This document shows, piece by piece, positions 15,506-23,554 of a DNA stretch of 51,074 nucleotides; position 1 is the first letter of the stretch; each line of letters begins with the position of its first letter. A model generated the notes under the pieces. It saw only the letters and a list, made by a program, of their open reading frames with translations, searched no databases and was not told where the DNA came from. The position numbers were made by a program, and so were the translations under genes. Source of the DNA: Oscillospiraceae bacterium (GTDB lineage Bacteria; Bacillota; Clostridia; Oscillospirales; Ruminococcaceae); NCBI GenBank assembly GCA_017435745.1, contig JAFSEN010000079.1, positions 1-51,074 on the forward strand, in the 5' to 3' direction.

Positions 15506-15544
15506 AAAAAAGACCGTGGCCCATTTGAGCTGCGGTCTTTTTTT
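15506..15544 (+). terminator. Terminator after the island acetyltransferase
   Basis: AAAAGACCG (15507-15515) pairs with CGGTCTTTT (15533-15541) around a 17-base loop, followed by a T run. Confidence 0.8.
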
Positions 15545-15589
15545 AACAAATGGAACTTGAACCAAACCGGACGACGGCGGTTTTATGTC

Positions 15590-15915
15590 TATCCCTCTTT
15601 CGTCACCTGCGGTGCCACCTTCCCCTCTGGGAAGGCTTTTTTAAAAAAGGCCCCCTTGCCTAAAGGGGACTGTCACGCTTTTAAGAAAAAGTGCGTGACC
15701 GGGGGATTCTTTATGTGGTATCGGCTGTATTCCGATGACTCCGCAAAAATGTGAATAAATCTAACCGGATAGGATTGCGGCGGGACCAAGGTCCCGCCCT
15801 ACAGTAAATGGGAGGCTTTTCCCTCCGGAATTGTTTTAACCTCCTCGGAGGAGGAGGGGGAGGCTTTTTTCGCCCGTTTAATTTTGCATTATGCATTTTG
15901 CATTCTGCATTAAAA
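15590..15915. repeat. Repeat cluster: A - long composite copy 2 - partial A - C
   Basis: 15590-15640 family A, core GTCACC/GGTGCC, arm CCTTCCCCTCTGGGAAGG. 15645-15835 composite copy 2: GGCCCCCTTGCCTAAAG, core GTCACGC/GCGTGAC (15672-15699), GGGGGATTCTTTAT, filler with ATCGGCTGTATTCCGATGAC, B palindrome (15779-15802), GGGAGGCTTTTCCCTCCGG. 15838-15870 partial A (CCTCCTCGGAGGAGG then AGGCTTTTTTCG). 15876-15915 family C element touching the malQ terminator. No gene lies between 15403 and 15940. Confidence 0.75.
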
Positions 15916-15942
15916 AAAGCACCCCTGCGGGTGCTTTTTTTT
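15911..15942. terminator. Terminator of malQ (bidirectional form)
   Basis: AGCACCC (15918-15924), CTGC, GGGTGCT (15929-15935), with seven A before and eight T after. It overlaps the malQ stop codon at 15941-15943. Confidence 0.85.
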
Positions 15943-17413
15943 AAATTCTTCCGAAGCGTTTTGTAAGTTCAAGAATATGTTTTCCAAGTTCCTCGGAATC
16001 AAAACCGGGTTCTGCTCGCCAGCTCCAGTTTTTATCGGAAAGGATTCCGGGGGTGTTCATTCTTGCTTCTTCCCCAAGACCAAGATAATCCTGCATCTGG
16101 ATTACGCAAAGGCGGCTGTTGGAAGCCATTGAACCGCGGATAAGGCCTTCTGCAAAGCCTTCTTCCTCGGTAAGGCCAAGATAGGCTTTTCCTTCCGCAA
16201 GATCCTCTTTTGCAACGTCCAAAAGCCATTGTTCAAGGGTTGGGTTGTCGTGGGTTCCGGAATAAACGACGGAATTTTCGGGGTATGTATGGGGAAGATA
16301 GTTTCCCTCTTCGCGGGAATCGAAAGCAAACTGCATTACTTTCATTCCGGGATAACCGGAATCTTCCTGGAGTTTGCGGACTTCCGGAGTTACAAAGCCG
16401 AGATCTTCGGCGATAAAATCTATTTCCGGAAGGGCGGTTTTTATTGCGTTTATAAAATCCATTCCGGGGCCTTTTTCCCAGCGTCCGTTCATTGCGGTAT
16501 CGTCTTCCGCCGGGATCGACCAATAGCTTTCAAATCCGCGGAAATGGTCGAAGCGGACAATATCATACATATATTTTGCGGCGCCAAGACGGCGTTTCCA
16601 CCAGGCAAAACCGCTTTCTTTCATCTTTTCCCAATTATAGATTGGGTTTCCCCAAAGCTGGCCGTCCGCGCTGAAAGAATCCGGAGGACAACCGGCAACT
16701 CTTAAAGGTTTGCAGTCTTCGTCAAGAAGAAACTGTTCCGGTTCCGCCCAAACATCCGCGGAATCCAGCGGAACATATATCGGGATATCGCCTATTATTT
16801 TTATTCCGTTTTCATTTGCGTAGGAACGGAGTTTTTCCCATTGGGAGAAAAACTCGAACTGGAGAAAATATATAAAAGATATTTCGTCTTTAAGTTCCGC
16901 AGCCTTTTCTTCAAGGGCTTTTTTGTCCCGAAGGCGAAGTTCCCGCGGCCATTCGGTCCAGGGTTTTCCGCCGAAGGATTCTTTTATTGCCGCAAAAAGC
17001 GAATATTCGGAAAGCCAATAATCGTTTTTTCTTACAAATTCCTCATATTCTTCGTTTTTTTCAAAACGGCTGTATGCAAGGCGCAGCATTTTTCCTCTGT
17101 TTTCATAAAGGGCGCCGTAATCGACTTTTTTGTCATCGTTTCCCCAGAAAAAAGATTCAGCCTCCTGTTTTTCGAGGAGGCCTTTTTCTATCAGGCTTTC
17201 CGGGTCAATGAGATAATGGTTGCCTGCAAAAGCAGAGCAGGATTGGTATGGTGAATTTCCAAAACCGGTCGGGCTCAGCGGCAATATCTGCCAGACTTTT
17301 TGTCCGGCGTTTTTAAGGAAATCCACAAATTTATAAGCATTTTTTCCCATGGTTCCGATTCCGTACGGGCCGGGAAGGGAAGAAATATGCATTAAAATTC
17401 CGCTTTCTCTCAT
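15941..17413 (-). CDS. malQ: 4-alpha-glucanotransferase (amylomaltase, GH77)
   Basis: 490 residues, normal for the family. It opens RESGILMHISSLPGPYGIG, a hallmark of MalQ, with PLSPTGFGNSPYQSCSAFAGN soon after. The catalytic nucleophile Asp is in VRFDHFRGFE (about residue 288), the acid/base Glu in FIAEDLG (about 334), and the third carboxylate in SGTHDN (about 388). It transfers glucan chains between maltodextrins in the cytoplasm, releasing glucose. It follows the LacI regulator after 60 bases that contain a 15-bp palindrome AGCTTTGGCAAAGCT (17446-17460), and probably belongs to the same transport operon. Confidence 0.96.
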   Translation of the reverse strand: MRESGILMHISSLPGPYGIGTMGKNAYKFVDFLKNAGQKVWQILPLSPTGFGNSPYQSCSAFAGNHYLIDPESLIEKGLLEKQEAESFFWGNDDKKVDYGALYENRGKMLRLAYSRFEKNEEYEEFVRKNDYWLSEYSLFAAIKESFGGKPWTEWPRELRLRDKKALEEKAAELKDEISFIYFLQFEFFSQWEKLRSYANENGIKIIGDIPIYVPLDSADVWAEPEQFLLDEDCKPLRVAGCPPDSFSADGQLWGNPIYNWEKMKESGFAWWKRRLGAAKYMYDIVRFDHFRGFESYWSIPAEDDTAMNGRWEKGPGMDFINAIKTALPEIDFIAEDLGFVTPEVRKLQEDSGYPGMKVMQFAFDSREEGNYLPHTYPENSVVYSGTHDNPTLEQWLLDVAKEDLAEGKAYLGLTEEEGFAEGLIRGSMASNSRLCVIQMQDYLGLGEEARMNTPGILSDKNWSWRAEPGFDSEELGKHILELTKRFGRI

Positions 17414-17473
17414 TGGAAAAGCTCCTTATATTAAATTTATTGAACAGCTTTGGCAAAGCTTTTTGAAACTTAT

Positions 17474-18478
17474 TCAGATTTTGCGTGTGCTTTCTCTTTG
17501 GCGGACAACAAAAGGCACCCGCTCGTGGCGGCTTTTTCCGTTGTTTTCGATGGAATCCAAAAGTATTTCAACGCTTCTTACCGCCATTTTACGAACGGAT
17601 TGCTCAACGGTGCTCAATTTCGGAACAAGGAATGAACCGAGGGCAAGACCGTCGAACCCGAGCACGGAAACATCTTCCGGAACCCGGAAACCGTAATCCC
17701 GAAGAGCGCGTATCGCGCCGATTGCCATAACGTCAGCCGCAGCAAAAAGCGCTGTGAAATTTCTTTTGTTTTCAATAAGACGGCAGGTTGCGTTATAGCC
17801 GTCCTGGTAAGAAAAACGGACGCCTTTATAATCAAGTTCCCGGTCAAAATCGATTCCGTGCTCCCTGAAAGAATCCATACAGCCTTCAAAACGAAGGCGG
17901 CCGGTATCGGAAGTTTCGCAATCGCCGCCGACGATTGCAAACCTTTTGTGGCCAAGGGCCACAAGCGAATCCACCGCGCATTTTGCCGCAAAGCGGTCGT
18001 CGGTTGAAACGCTTGAAAGGTTGTCGAACTTAAGATTCGAAGCGTCACTTGATACAAGCACGCAGGGAACTTCGATTTTTTCAAAATCGTTTCGGAAATG
18101 TTCCATATTTCCGCCAAGGATCATGATTCCGAGGGGCTTTTTTTCACGGCAAAGACGCACCGCCCGAAGAACTTCGTTATCGTCCTCGTCGATATAATCC
18201 ACAATCAGCGGATAATCGGTTTTTGCAACCTCGCTTTGGATCGTTTCGACAAGGGAACCGAACATTTCATTGGAGGTGCCTTTTACTACCACAAGAATTG
18301 AAGTTGCGCGCTGCTGTTTAAGCTGCTTTGCGTTGTCGTTGATTTGAAAACCGCTTTCTTCCACAGCTTTCATTATGGCTTTTTTTGCTTTTTCGCTTAC
18401 GTTCGGGTGGTTGTTGAGAACGCGCGAAACCGTTGCAACGCCATAACCGGTTTTTTCCGCAAGATCCTTTATGGTCAT
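17474..18478 (-). CDS. LacI family transcriptional regulator
   Basis: 334 residues. The N-terminal helix-turn-helix is MTIKDLAEKTGYGVATVSRV (1-20) with the hinge region up to about 60; the rest is a periplasmic-binding-protein-like sensor with ILVVVKGTSNEMFGSLV, GHKRFAIVGG, and VSVLGFDGL. Lying inside the transporter operon between a permease gene and malQ, it most likely controls uptake and use of maltodextrin-like sugars. A LacI-type site TTGGAAACGATTCCAC overlaps the start region of the operon promoter. Ribosome binding site AAAGGAGGTG. Confidence 0.93.
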   Translation of the reverse strand: MTIKDLAEKTGYGVATVSRVLNNHPNVSEKAKKAIMKAVEESGFQINDNAKQLKQQRATSILVVVKGTSNEMFGSLVETIQSEVAKTDYPLIVDYIDEDDNEVLRAVRLCREKKPLGIMILGGNMEHFRNDFEKIEVPCVLVSSDASNLKFDNLSSVSTDDRFAAKCAVDSLVALGHKRFAIVGGDCETSDTGRLRFEGCMDSFREHGIDFDRELDYKGVRFSYQDGYNATCRLIENKRNFTALFAAADVMAIGAIRALRDYGFRVPEDVSVLGFDGLALGSFLVPKLSTVEQSVRKMAVRSVEILLDSIENNGKSRHERVPFVVRQRESTRKI

Positions 18479-18515
18479 TCAGAGCACCTCCTTTGCAAAA
18501 ATTCTTTTTAAAATA

Positions 18516-19370
18516 TCAGCCTTTTACTGCGCCGGCAGCAACACCTTTGATGATGTGTTTCTGGCAGGTGAGATAGAAGATGATTACGGGGATGATGCTG
18601 AGAAGGATAAGCGCCATTGTTGCGCCGAGATCGACCGTTCCGTAGCTTCCTTTAAGATACTGGATATGGATCGGAATGGTTCTGTATTTTTTGATATCGA
18701 GTACAAGATAGGGAAGAAGATAGTCGTTCCAGATCCACATGATCTCGAGGATCGCAACGGAGATCATGGTGGGTTTCATCATCGGAAGAACTACGCTGAA
18801 ATAGGTGCGGAAAGGGTTGCAGCCGTCGATTGCAGCAGCTTCTTCGATATCAAGAGGAATACTTTTTACGAAACCTACGAACATAAATACCGCAAGGCCT
18901 GCGCCGAATCCGAGATAGATTACGGGGATGGTCCAGGGGGTATTGAATTTAAGGGTATCTGCGGTTTTTGCAAGGGTGAACATAACCATCTGGAAAGGAA
19001 CTACCATTGAGAAAACGCAGCCGTAATATACGATTCTGCATGCGAGGGAATCGACACGGGAAATATACCATGCGGCCATGGAAGTGAAGAGAAGGATAAG
19101 CCCAGTTCCAAGAAGGGTTATGATAATGCTGTAAAGAACGGAACTTGAAAAAGGATAGCCGCCGAAGGTTACGCCGGTTATGATGTTATCCATTCCGGTA
19201 AAGCTTTCTGCATCCGGGAAAGCAAAAGTTTCGGTTTTTACGAAGGTGTTCTTTTTAAATGTATTAACAAGAACCATTAATACCGGAAAAACATAGATTA
19301 TTGAAAGAACAGCAAAAAGAGCCGTTGTAAGGGTTTTTCCGAATTTTTCTTTCTGGAAGGAACCTTTCAT
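18516..19370 (-). CDS. Carbohydrate ABC transporter permease (MalG-like)
   Basis: 284 residues with six hydrophobic segments. The cytoplasmic EAA loop that docks onto the ATPase is EEAAAIDGCNPFRTYFSVVLP (just before 197). It pairs with the MalF-like permease whose stop codon overlaps its start (ATGAA at 19370). The ending KHIIKGVAAGAVKG is the usual C-terminus of CUT1-type permeases for oligosaccharides. Partner ATPase is probably the MsmK-type protein at 22323-23504. Confidence 0.94.
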   Translation of the reverse strand: MKGSFQKEKFGKTLTTALFAVLSIIYVFPVLMVLVNTFKKNTFVKTETFAFPDAESFTGMDNIITGVTFGGYPFSSSVLYSIIITLLGTGLILLFTSMAAWYISRVDSLACRIVYYGCVFSMVVPFQMVMFTLAKTADTLKFNTPWTIPVIYLGFGAGLAVFMFVGFVKSIPLDIEEAAAIDGCNPFRTYFSVVLPMMKPTMISVAILEIMWIWNDYLLPYLVLDIKKYRTIPIHIQYLKGSYGTVDLGATMALILLSIIPVIIFYLTCQKHIIKGVAAGAVKG

Positions 19371-20284
19371 TACTGCTGTACCTCCTTTTTACGGGTTGCG
19401 GAAAGCTGGGCAATTGCCAGAGTTGCAACAAGAATAAAGAACAAAACCGCTTTTGCCTGGGCAACGCCGCGGGAAGCGGTGTTTTGTCCATAGAAAGTAT
19501 CGTAAATATTGAGCGCGAGCATTTCGGTAGTATGTACGGAAGTGCCGTCCGGGTTGATGATATAAGGGCTGCCGCCGGTAAGAGCAAGGTTTTGGTCAAA
19601 GAGTTTGAAGCCGTTTGTAAGGGAAAGGAAGGTGCAGATTGTAATGGAAGGCATTACGTTGGGGATGGTGACTTTGAAAAGAGTCTGCCATGCGCTTGCG
19701 CCGTCGATTTTTGCAGCTTCAAGCATATCTTCCGGAACAGCCTGAAGACCCGCTATATAAATGATCATCATATAACCGATCTGCTGCCAGCAGGTGAGAA
19801 TTATAAGTCCCCAAAAACCCCATTTGGTATCCATAAGGATGGAAGTTTGGTAATAGGAAAGGAAACCGTCGAAAATCATGCTCCAGATATAGCCGAGAAC
19901 GATACCGCCGATAAGGTTGGGCATGAAGAAAACGGTTCTGAAAAGGTTTGCGCCTTTGATTTTCTGGGTAAGAGCGTATGCAACTGCGAAAGCAAATACG
20001 TTTATCAAAACAAGGGAAACCACCGCGAAAACAGCGGTGAAACCGAAGGAATACATAAAGCTTTCATCTGTAAGGGCTTTTCCATAGTTGGAAATACCGA
20101 CCCATTCCCAATCGCTTGTGGTTCTGAATTTGCAGAACGAAAGGAAAAGGCCATGGAAGAAAGGCCATACAAAACCTATAAGAAAAGATGCCACCATAGG
20201 CACAAGGAAAAGAGGTGCCCAGCGCTGGATCGGTTTGCGGATCATATCGCTGTTAACCGCCGCACCGTCGCGTTTAAGTTTCAT
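19370..20284 (-). CDS. Carbohydrate ABC transporter permease (MalF-like)
   Basis: 304 residues, six membrane segments. PLFLVPMVASFLIGFVWPF (24-42) is the first helix. The EAA loop is EAAKIDGASAWQTLFKVTIP (199-218). CUT1 family, taking up oligosaccharides from the binding protein encoded upstream. It lies 153 bases downstream of the binding-protein gene, across a terminator-like hairpin that would lower its expression relative to the binding protein. Confidence 0.94.
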   Translation of the reverse strand: MKLKRDGAAVNSDMIRKPIQRWAPLFLVPMVASFLIGFVWPFFHGLFLSFCKFRTTSDWEWVGISNYGKALTDESFMYSFGFTAVFAVVSLVLINVFAFAVAYALTQKIKGANLFRTVFFMPNLIGGIVLGYIWSMIFDGFLSYYQTSILMDTKWGFWGLIILTCWQQIGYMMIIYIAGLQAVPEDMLEAAKIDGASAWQTLFKVTIPNVMPSITICTFLSLTNGFKLFDQNLALTGGSPYIINPDGTSVHTTEMLALNIYDTFYGQNTASRGVAQAKAVLFFILVATLAIAQLSATRKKEVQQ

Positions 20285-20317
20285 GTTGCTTCAACTCCTG
20301 CCAAATGATTTATAAAA

Positions 20318-20396
20318 AAGGTCACCGGTTTGGCCTCGCGCGGCCTTTCGGTGATATAGCAAAAACGGAGCGAGCTTTAGGGCTCGCTCCGTTTTG
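20318..20396 (-). terminator. Two hairpins between binding protein and permease genes (partial terminator)
   Basis: ACGGAGCGAGC (20365-20375) and GCTCGCTCCGT (20382-20392), 11 perfect pairs around TTTAGG; read on the minus strand it is followed by T bases (20361-20364). A second, interrupted hairpin (CACCG/CGGTG with GGCC/GGCC inside, about 20320-20354) follows and ends in a T run. Such hairpins usually allow partial read-through, keeping binding protein in excess. Confidence 0.75.
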
Positions 20397-20437
20397 TCAA
20401 AGCGAAACTGCTTTGAAGTTTTTTAAAAGTTCAGATA

Positions 20438-21721
20438 TCAGCCGTTTGCTGCTGCGTACTGTACTGCCCAACCGTCGATGAATGCGGTTACAACAGTTGC
20501 CCAGTTTGCATCGGAAGGATCTGCGTTGTATGCGTTGAGAGCGTTAACAGCAGTTTCACGATATGCGTCAACGTTGGGCTGATAGTTGGTTACCCATGCA
20601 AAGTTGTAGCAGCCGTCTGCAAGATATGCGTTAGCCTGTGCAAGGAATCTGTTGGTGGATTCTGCAGCAGATTTGTAAGGCATTACGCCGAAGGTGGTAA
20701 CAGCTTTTTCGGAAGCTTCTGCATCGGTTACGAGCCATACGAGGAAATCCATGGTTGCATCAATGTCAGCCTGGGAAGCTTTGCCGTTGATTGCCCAATA
20801 GTTTTCGGTACCGCAGTTGAGACCTGCTTTTTCTTCGCCTTCAATGCCGCTGTAGTAAGGGATCATGTAAAGGTCGTCAGCGTTCATGCCTTTGTCGAGG
20901 AGACCCTGGTATTCCCAGTTGCCGTTTACATAGAATGCTGCTTCGCCGTTTGCAAATTCTGCTGCTGCATCGAAGCCGCCGTTTGCAAGTTCTTTACGAT
21001 CGGTGGTGGAGTTTTCTACCATGAGGTCATAGAGAGCTTTGAAGTTATCCATGTATGCACCGGTGAGTTCTGCAGGGCCGTATGCGCCGTTGCCCCATGC
21101 TTCGGGATCATCACGGTATTCATGTACGTATTCGAGGTTGATGAGGTGGCCGGTGAATCTCCAGGAAGAGGAACCGTCCATGCCGGCGGAAGTGAATGCA
21201 TCAAAACCGAGAGTTTCGGAGTTAGCGGTGATGTCTTCAACAACAGCTTTAAGGGTTTCGAAGTTGGTGATTTCGGAAACATCGTGGCCTGCTTTGTTAA
21301 GGAGAGCGTTGTTTACGATGATACCATAGCATTCATAGCAGTAGCCGATGGAAACGAGTTTGTCGCCGTCATATACGTTGTATGCGTCGGTTGCAAGTTC
21401 GTTAGCAATGGGAGTGCCGGTGAGGTCGAGGCAATAATCGCCCCAAGTGGGAACACCGTTAGGGCTTACTACGAAGATGGTAGGAGCGTCAGCTTTGTCC
21501 ATTTCAGCAGTAAGGGTTTCGCTGTAGGTACCGGATGCTGCGGTAACGATTTCTACCGGGATACCGGTTTCTGCAGTGTACATTGCAGCGATTTCTTTGA
21601 GTGCTTCGTCAGATTCAGGTTTAAAGTTGAGCCAATAAACACTGGGTTCGTCGTCCTGTCCGCAAGCTGCGAAGGAGAGAACCATTACGAGAGCCATGAG
21701 AACAGCAAGAAGCTTTTTCAT
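20438..21721 (-). CDS. Sugar ABC transporter substrate-binding lipoprotein
   Basis: 427 residues. A lipoprotein signal MKKLLAVLMALVMVLSFAAC puts the lipidated cysteine at 20. The mature part has the family 1 binding-protein layout: IAAMYTAETGIPVEIVTA, DKADAPTIFVVSPNG, GEAAFYVNGNWEYQGL, and DFLVWLVTDAEASEKAVTTFGVMPY. With MalF/MalG-like permeases, a LacI regulator and MalQ downstream it most likely captures maltodextrins. It has its own promoter with an operator. Confidence 0.94.
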   Translation of the reverse strand: MKKLLAVLMALVMVLSFAACGQDDEPSVYWLNFKPESDEALKEIAAMYTAETGIPVEIVTAASGTYSETLTAEMDKADAPTIFVVSPNGVPTWGDYCLDLTGTPIANELATDAYNVYDGDKLVSIGYCYECYGIIVNNALLNKAGHDVSEITNFETLKAVVEDITANSETLGFDAFTSAGMDGSSSWRFTGHLINLEYVHEYRDDPEAWGNGAYGPAELTGAYMDNFKALYDLMVENSTTDRKELANGGFDAAAEFANGEAAFYVNGNWEYQGLLDKGMNADDLYMIPYYSGIEGEEKAGLNCGTENYWAINGKASQADIDATMDFLVWLVTDAEASEKAVTTFGVMPYKSAAESTNRFLAQANAYLADGCYNFAWVTNYQPNVDAYRETAVNALNAYNADPSDANWATVVTAFIDGWAVQYAAANG

Positions 21722-21767
21722 TTAGTTTTCCTCCTAAATTTAACTTTCGGGGGTTTTCCCCATTTTT

Positions 21768-21827
21768 TTGGAAACGATTCCACGTTTCCTCAGGACAAAT
21801 AATACTCTTTTAAATTAAGGTTTTCAA
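21768..21827 (-). promoter_or_regulatory. Promoter and LacI/CcpA-type operator of the sugar operon
   Basis: Minus strand TTGAAA (21822-21827), 17 bases, TATTAT (21799-21804). TTGGAAACGATTCCAC at 21768-21783 lies just downstream of the expected start (near 21792) and matches 14 of 16 positions of the cre consensus; it is also a LacI-family palindrome. The local LacI regulator and CcpA are both candidates. No other signal was recognised in the remaining bases up to 22191. Confidence 0.75.
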
Positions 21828-22191
21828 CCGCTTTTCAAAACTTCTGCGTTTTCCCTAATGGAACAACTTTTTATTTGTTGATTTTGCCTACAAAAAAATA
21901 AGGATTTATTGCATTTTTGGGAATTTTAGGACTTAAAAGGCCTTGTTTCGTGGATTTTTGCGGTTTTTATGCAATTTTCCTTTCATTTTTGGCGAGAGGA
22001 CAGATGTTTTTCGGGCAAAAACATCCGCTTTTCTCTTCTTTGCAAAGCCCCGTTTTTTTAGGTGAATTTCCACAAAAAAGGGAAGAAAAGTCTATTGAAG
22101 AAAGCCGATTGAATTTTCGTTTGGCAGATGATATCATTATAATAACTCATTATGTGCAGTTCTACTCCACCAAATAGACTGCGCATATAAA

Positions 22192-22322
22192 AAAAGGAGG
22201 ATATGTTGATTCCGCATGACTCGCGGTGCGGCAGTGTGGAGACCTGTCGTAATGTTTTTGCCGCTTTGCCGGCAAAAACGAGGACATTCGCCCGGAGGGG
22301 GTTTGTCCGGAGTCGTTTGCTT
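22192..22322 (+). promoter_or_regulatory. Unusual leader of msmK: ribosome binding site separated from the expected start
   Basis: AAAAGGAGG (22192-22200) is followed at once by an ATG at 22203, in frame with msmK and 40 codons upstream of the start expected from the family. The stretch between contains a perfect 10-bp hairpin GTTTTTGCCG/CGGCAAAAAC (22254-22279), is richer in G+C, and codes for an odd Arg/Cys-rich peptide. It may be a translated extension, a leader peptide, or DNA inserted between ribosome binding site and start. Confidence 0.5.
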
Positions 22323-23504
22323 ATGGCAACTGTAACACTTAAAGACGTCAGAAAGGTTTATCCTTTCAACGGCGACGACGCAAAGAAGATTAAAAAAGGC
22401 GAGGAACTTAAAACCAACCTTACCGTTCTTGCCGACGGACTTCTTGCGGTTCACGATTTCAACCTTGAAATCAAAGACAAGGAATTCATTGTTCTTGTCG
22501 GTCCTTCCGGTTGCGGAAAATCCACCACCCTTCGCATGATCGCAGGTCTTGAAGAAATTTCCGGCGGCGATCTTCTTATCGGCGACAAACGCATGAACGA
22601 CGTTGCACCGAAAGACCGCGATATTGCAATGGTTTTCCAGAACTATGCTCTTTATCCCCACATGACCGTTTATGAAAACCTTGCTTTTGCGCTTAAACTC
22701 CGCAAAACCCCCAAGGAAGAAATTGACAAAAAAGTTCAGGAAGCAGCAGAGATTCTTGATATCACCCAGTATCTCGGAAGAAAACCGAAGGCTCTTTCCG
22801 GCGGTCAGCGTCAGCGTGTTGCAATCGGCCGCGCCATTGTTCGTGACCCCCAGGTTATGCTTATGGACGAACCGCTTTCCAACCTTGACGCAAAGCTCCG
22901 TAACCAAATGCGCGCAGAGATCATCAAGCTCCGCCAGAAAATCAACACCACCTTTATTTACGTAACCCACGACCAGACCGAAGCAATGACTCTCGGCGAC
23001 AGAATCGTTATCATGAGCGACGGTTTCATCCAGCAGGTCGGCACCCCCCAGGAAGTTTTCAACCATCCTTACAACCTTTTCGTTGCAGGATTTATCGGTT
23101 CTCCCCAAATGAACTTCTTCGACGCAAAACTTCTTAAGAAAGACGGCGTTTATTCCGTTGTTCTCGAAGGCCACGAAGTTGTTCTTTCCGACGAAAAACA
23201 GAAAGCTCTTACCGAAAACGGTGTTGAGGAACAGGAAATCACCCTTGGAGTTCGCCCCGAACATATTGTCCTTTCCGAAGACGGCGTTGCAGCAAACATC
23301 GACGTTTCCGAAATGATGGGTTCTTCCGTACATCTTCATGTAACCGCTGTCGGCCAGGACGTTATCATTATTGTCAACACCATGGATATGAACGCTTCCG
23401 AAGTTTCCGAACTTTGCAGCGGAAAAGGCATCAAATTTGATTTCGGCGGCAACAACTGCCACGTTTTCAGCAAAGAAACCGGAATTAATCTTGAAGCAAA
23501 ATAA
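22323..23504 (+). CDS. msmK: Sugar ABC transporter ATPase (MsmK/UgpC/MalK type)
   Basis: 393 residues from MATVTLKDVRKVYPF, the family's normal N-terminus; an in-frame ATG at 22203 would add 40 atypical residues. Walker A GPSGCGKST (60-68), Q-loop Q106, signature LSGGQRQR (158-165), Walker B VMLMDE (178-183), H-loop H216; then the C-terminal OB-fold regulatory domain of MalK-type ATPases. A Lys-rich insertion (about 15-35, before ADGLLAV) is common in clostridial members. It is transcribed away from the sugar operon and, like MsmK elsewhere, may energise several sugar transporters, including the one used by the orphan binding protein at 12198-13859. The reading frame is intact. Confidence 0.92.
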   Translation: MATVTLKDVRKVYPFNGDDAKKIKKGEELKTNLTVLADGLLAVHDFNLEIKDKEFIVLVGPSGCGKSTTLRMIAGLEEISGGDLLIGDKRMNDVAPKDRDIAMVFQNYALYPHMTVYENLAFALKLRKTPKEEIDKKVQEAAEILDITQYLGRKPKALSGGQRQRVAIGRAIVRDPQVMLMDEPLSNLDAKLRNQMRAEIIKLRQKINTTFIYVTHDQTEAMTLGDRIVIMSDGFIQQVGTPQEVFNHPYNLFVAGFIGSPQMNFFDAKLLKKDGVYSVVLEGHEVVLSDEKQKALTENGVEEQEITLGVRPEHIVLSEDGVAANIDVSEMMGSSVHLHVTAVGQDVIIIVNTMDMNASEVSELCSGKGIKFDFGGNNCHVFSKETGINLEAK

Positions 23505-23521
23505 AATATATGTAATAAAAA

Positions 23522-23551
23522 AAGAACCGCCCGACGGGCGGTTCTTTTTTT
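23522..23551. terminator. Bidirectional terminator between msmK and the M28 peptidase gene
   Basis: GAACCGCCC (23524-23532), GAC, GGGCGGTTC (23536-23544), with A and T runs on the two sides. Confidence 0.88.
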
Positions 23552-23554
23552 ATT

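Noticed and set aside
15545-15565. Right attachment site matching the tRNA-Leu 3' end
   Set aside because: GGTTCAAGTTCCATTT (reverse strand near 15549-15565) resembles the T-arm GGTTCAAGTCCCAT, but the match is short, imperfect and in the opposite orientation.
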